From a candidate division Zixibacteria bacterium SM23_81 (GTDB taxonomy: Bacteria > SM23-81), in the NCBI GenBank assembly GCA_001304015.1, contig LJUY01000050.1, forward strand, positions 1 to 24,686: 24,686 nucleotides of DNA. Reading direction: 5' to 3'. Within the stretch, counting starts at the first letter, position 1, and each line of letters starts with the position of its first letter. The position numbers and the translations under genes are program-made. Positions 24,607 through 24,686 of the stretch are shown piece after piece. Below the pieces are notes generated by a model, which was given only the letters and a program-made list of their open reading frames with translations, made no database searches and had not been told where the DNA came from.

Positions 24607-24686
24607 TCACTCTGCCTGTCTCAAAGCCAGGCCAACGGGCACCGCCAAAGACGGAGCCAACTCCTCCAGACCATTCTCCTTCAGCT
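24607..24686 (-). CDS. pilM: Type IV pilus assembly ATPase-fold protein PilM, C-terminal end only
   Basis: Only the last 25 codons plus TGA (24607-24609) lie in the window; the gene continues beyond the right edge. The visible end contains LAPSLAVPVGLALRQAE, the conserved C-terminal segment of PilM (usually AxxLAVAxGLALR), an actin-like protein that forms a cytoplasmic ring at the pilus base. Its position three bases before pilN gives strong support. Confidence 0.85.
   Translation of the reverse strand, partial: LKENGLEELAPSLAVPVGLALRQAE

Overview
The window looks like chromosomal DNA from an uncultured diderm bacterium of the FCB superphylum (Zixibacteria, KSB1, Marinimicrobia or Latescibacteria-like lineages; the sequence does not allow a finer placement). 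The evidence is four exported proteins with C-terminal FlgD-like / type IX-type sorting domains built around (N)YPNPF(N), together with an LpxH-type lipid A enzyme, a BamA-like outer-membrane barrel and a PilQ secretin. Almost every gene is on the minus strand. The one clear exception is the LpxH-like gene at 12907-13719.

Layout from left to right (minus-strand transcription runs right to left). (1) 1-4734: a lower-GC block holding a large heparinase II/III-like polysaccharide lyase with a parallel beta-helix, which runs off the left edge, and 24 bases upstream of it an exported Asp-box (BNR) protein. A near-consensus sigma70-type promoter lies at 5108-5136, so the leader would be about 370 bases. 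(2) 5186-11181: an apparent operon murA -> small membrane protein -> very large metalloprotease/TolB-propeller/BamA-barrel fusion -> small sorting-domain protein, with a promoter just upstream of murA and a likely terminator at 5186-5212. (3) 11266-12500: a single exported sorting-domain protein of unknown function with a clear terminator. (4) 12501-12906: a hairpin-rich intergenic region, followed by the plus-strand LpxH-like hydrolase. (5) 13724-20864: an operon of THEP1-type NTPase -> DUF4352-like membrane-anchored protein -> LeuC-type and LeuD-type aconitase-family subunits -> 1417-residue secreted subtilisin with FG-GAP repeats. The genes overlap or nearly overlap, and the promoter is at 20836-20864. 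(6) 20942-24686: type IV pilus assembly genes pilM (partial), pilN, pilO, an AMIN-PilP fusion and a short pilQ, closed by a strong terminator.

The common theme is the cell envelope and surface: peptidoglycan precursor synthesis (murA), lipid A (lpxH-like), pilus alignment complex and secretin, an outer-membrane barrel joined to a protease, and secreted proteins carrying a shared C-terminal sorting tag. The leuCD-type pair is the main metabolic element. The most unusual points are the protease-propeller-barrel fusion downstream of murA, the placement of the AMIN domain on PilP instead of PilQ, the lyase/beta-helix gene in a low-GC block, and a cluster of hairpins upstream of the LpxH-like gene. 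No rRNA, tRNA, CRISPR array, insertion sequence or phage gene was recognised.
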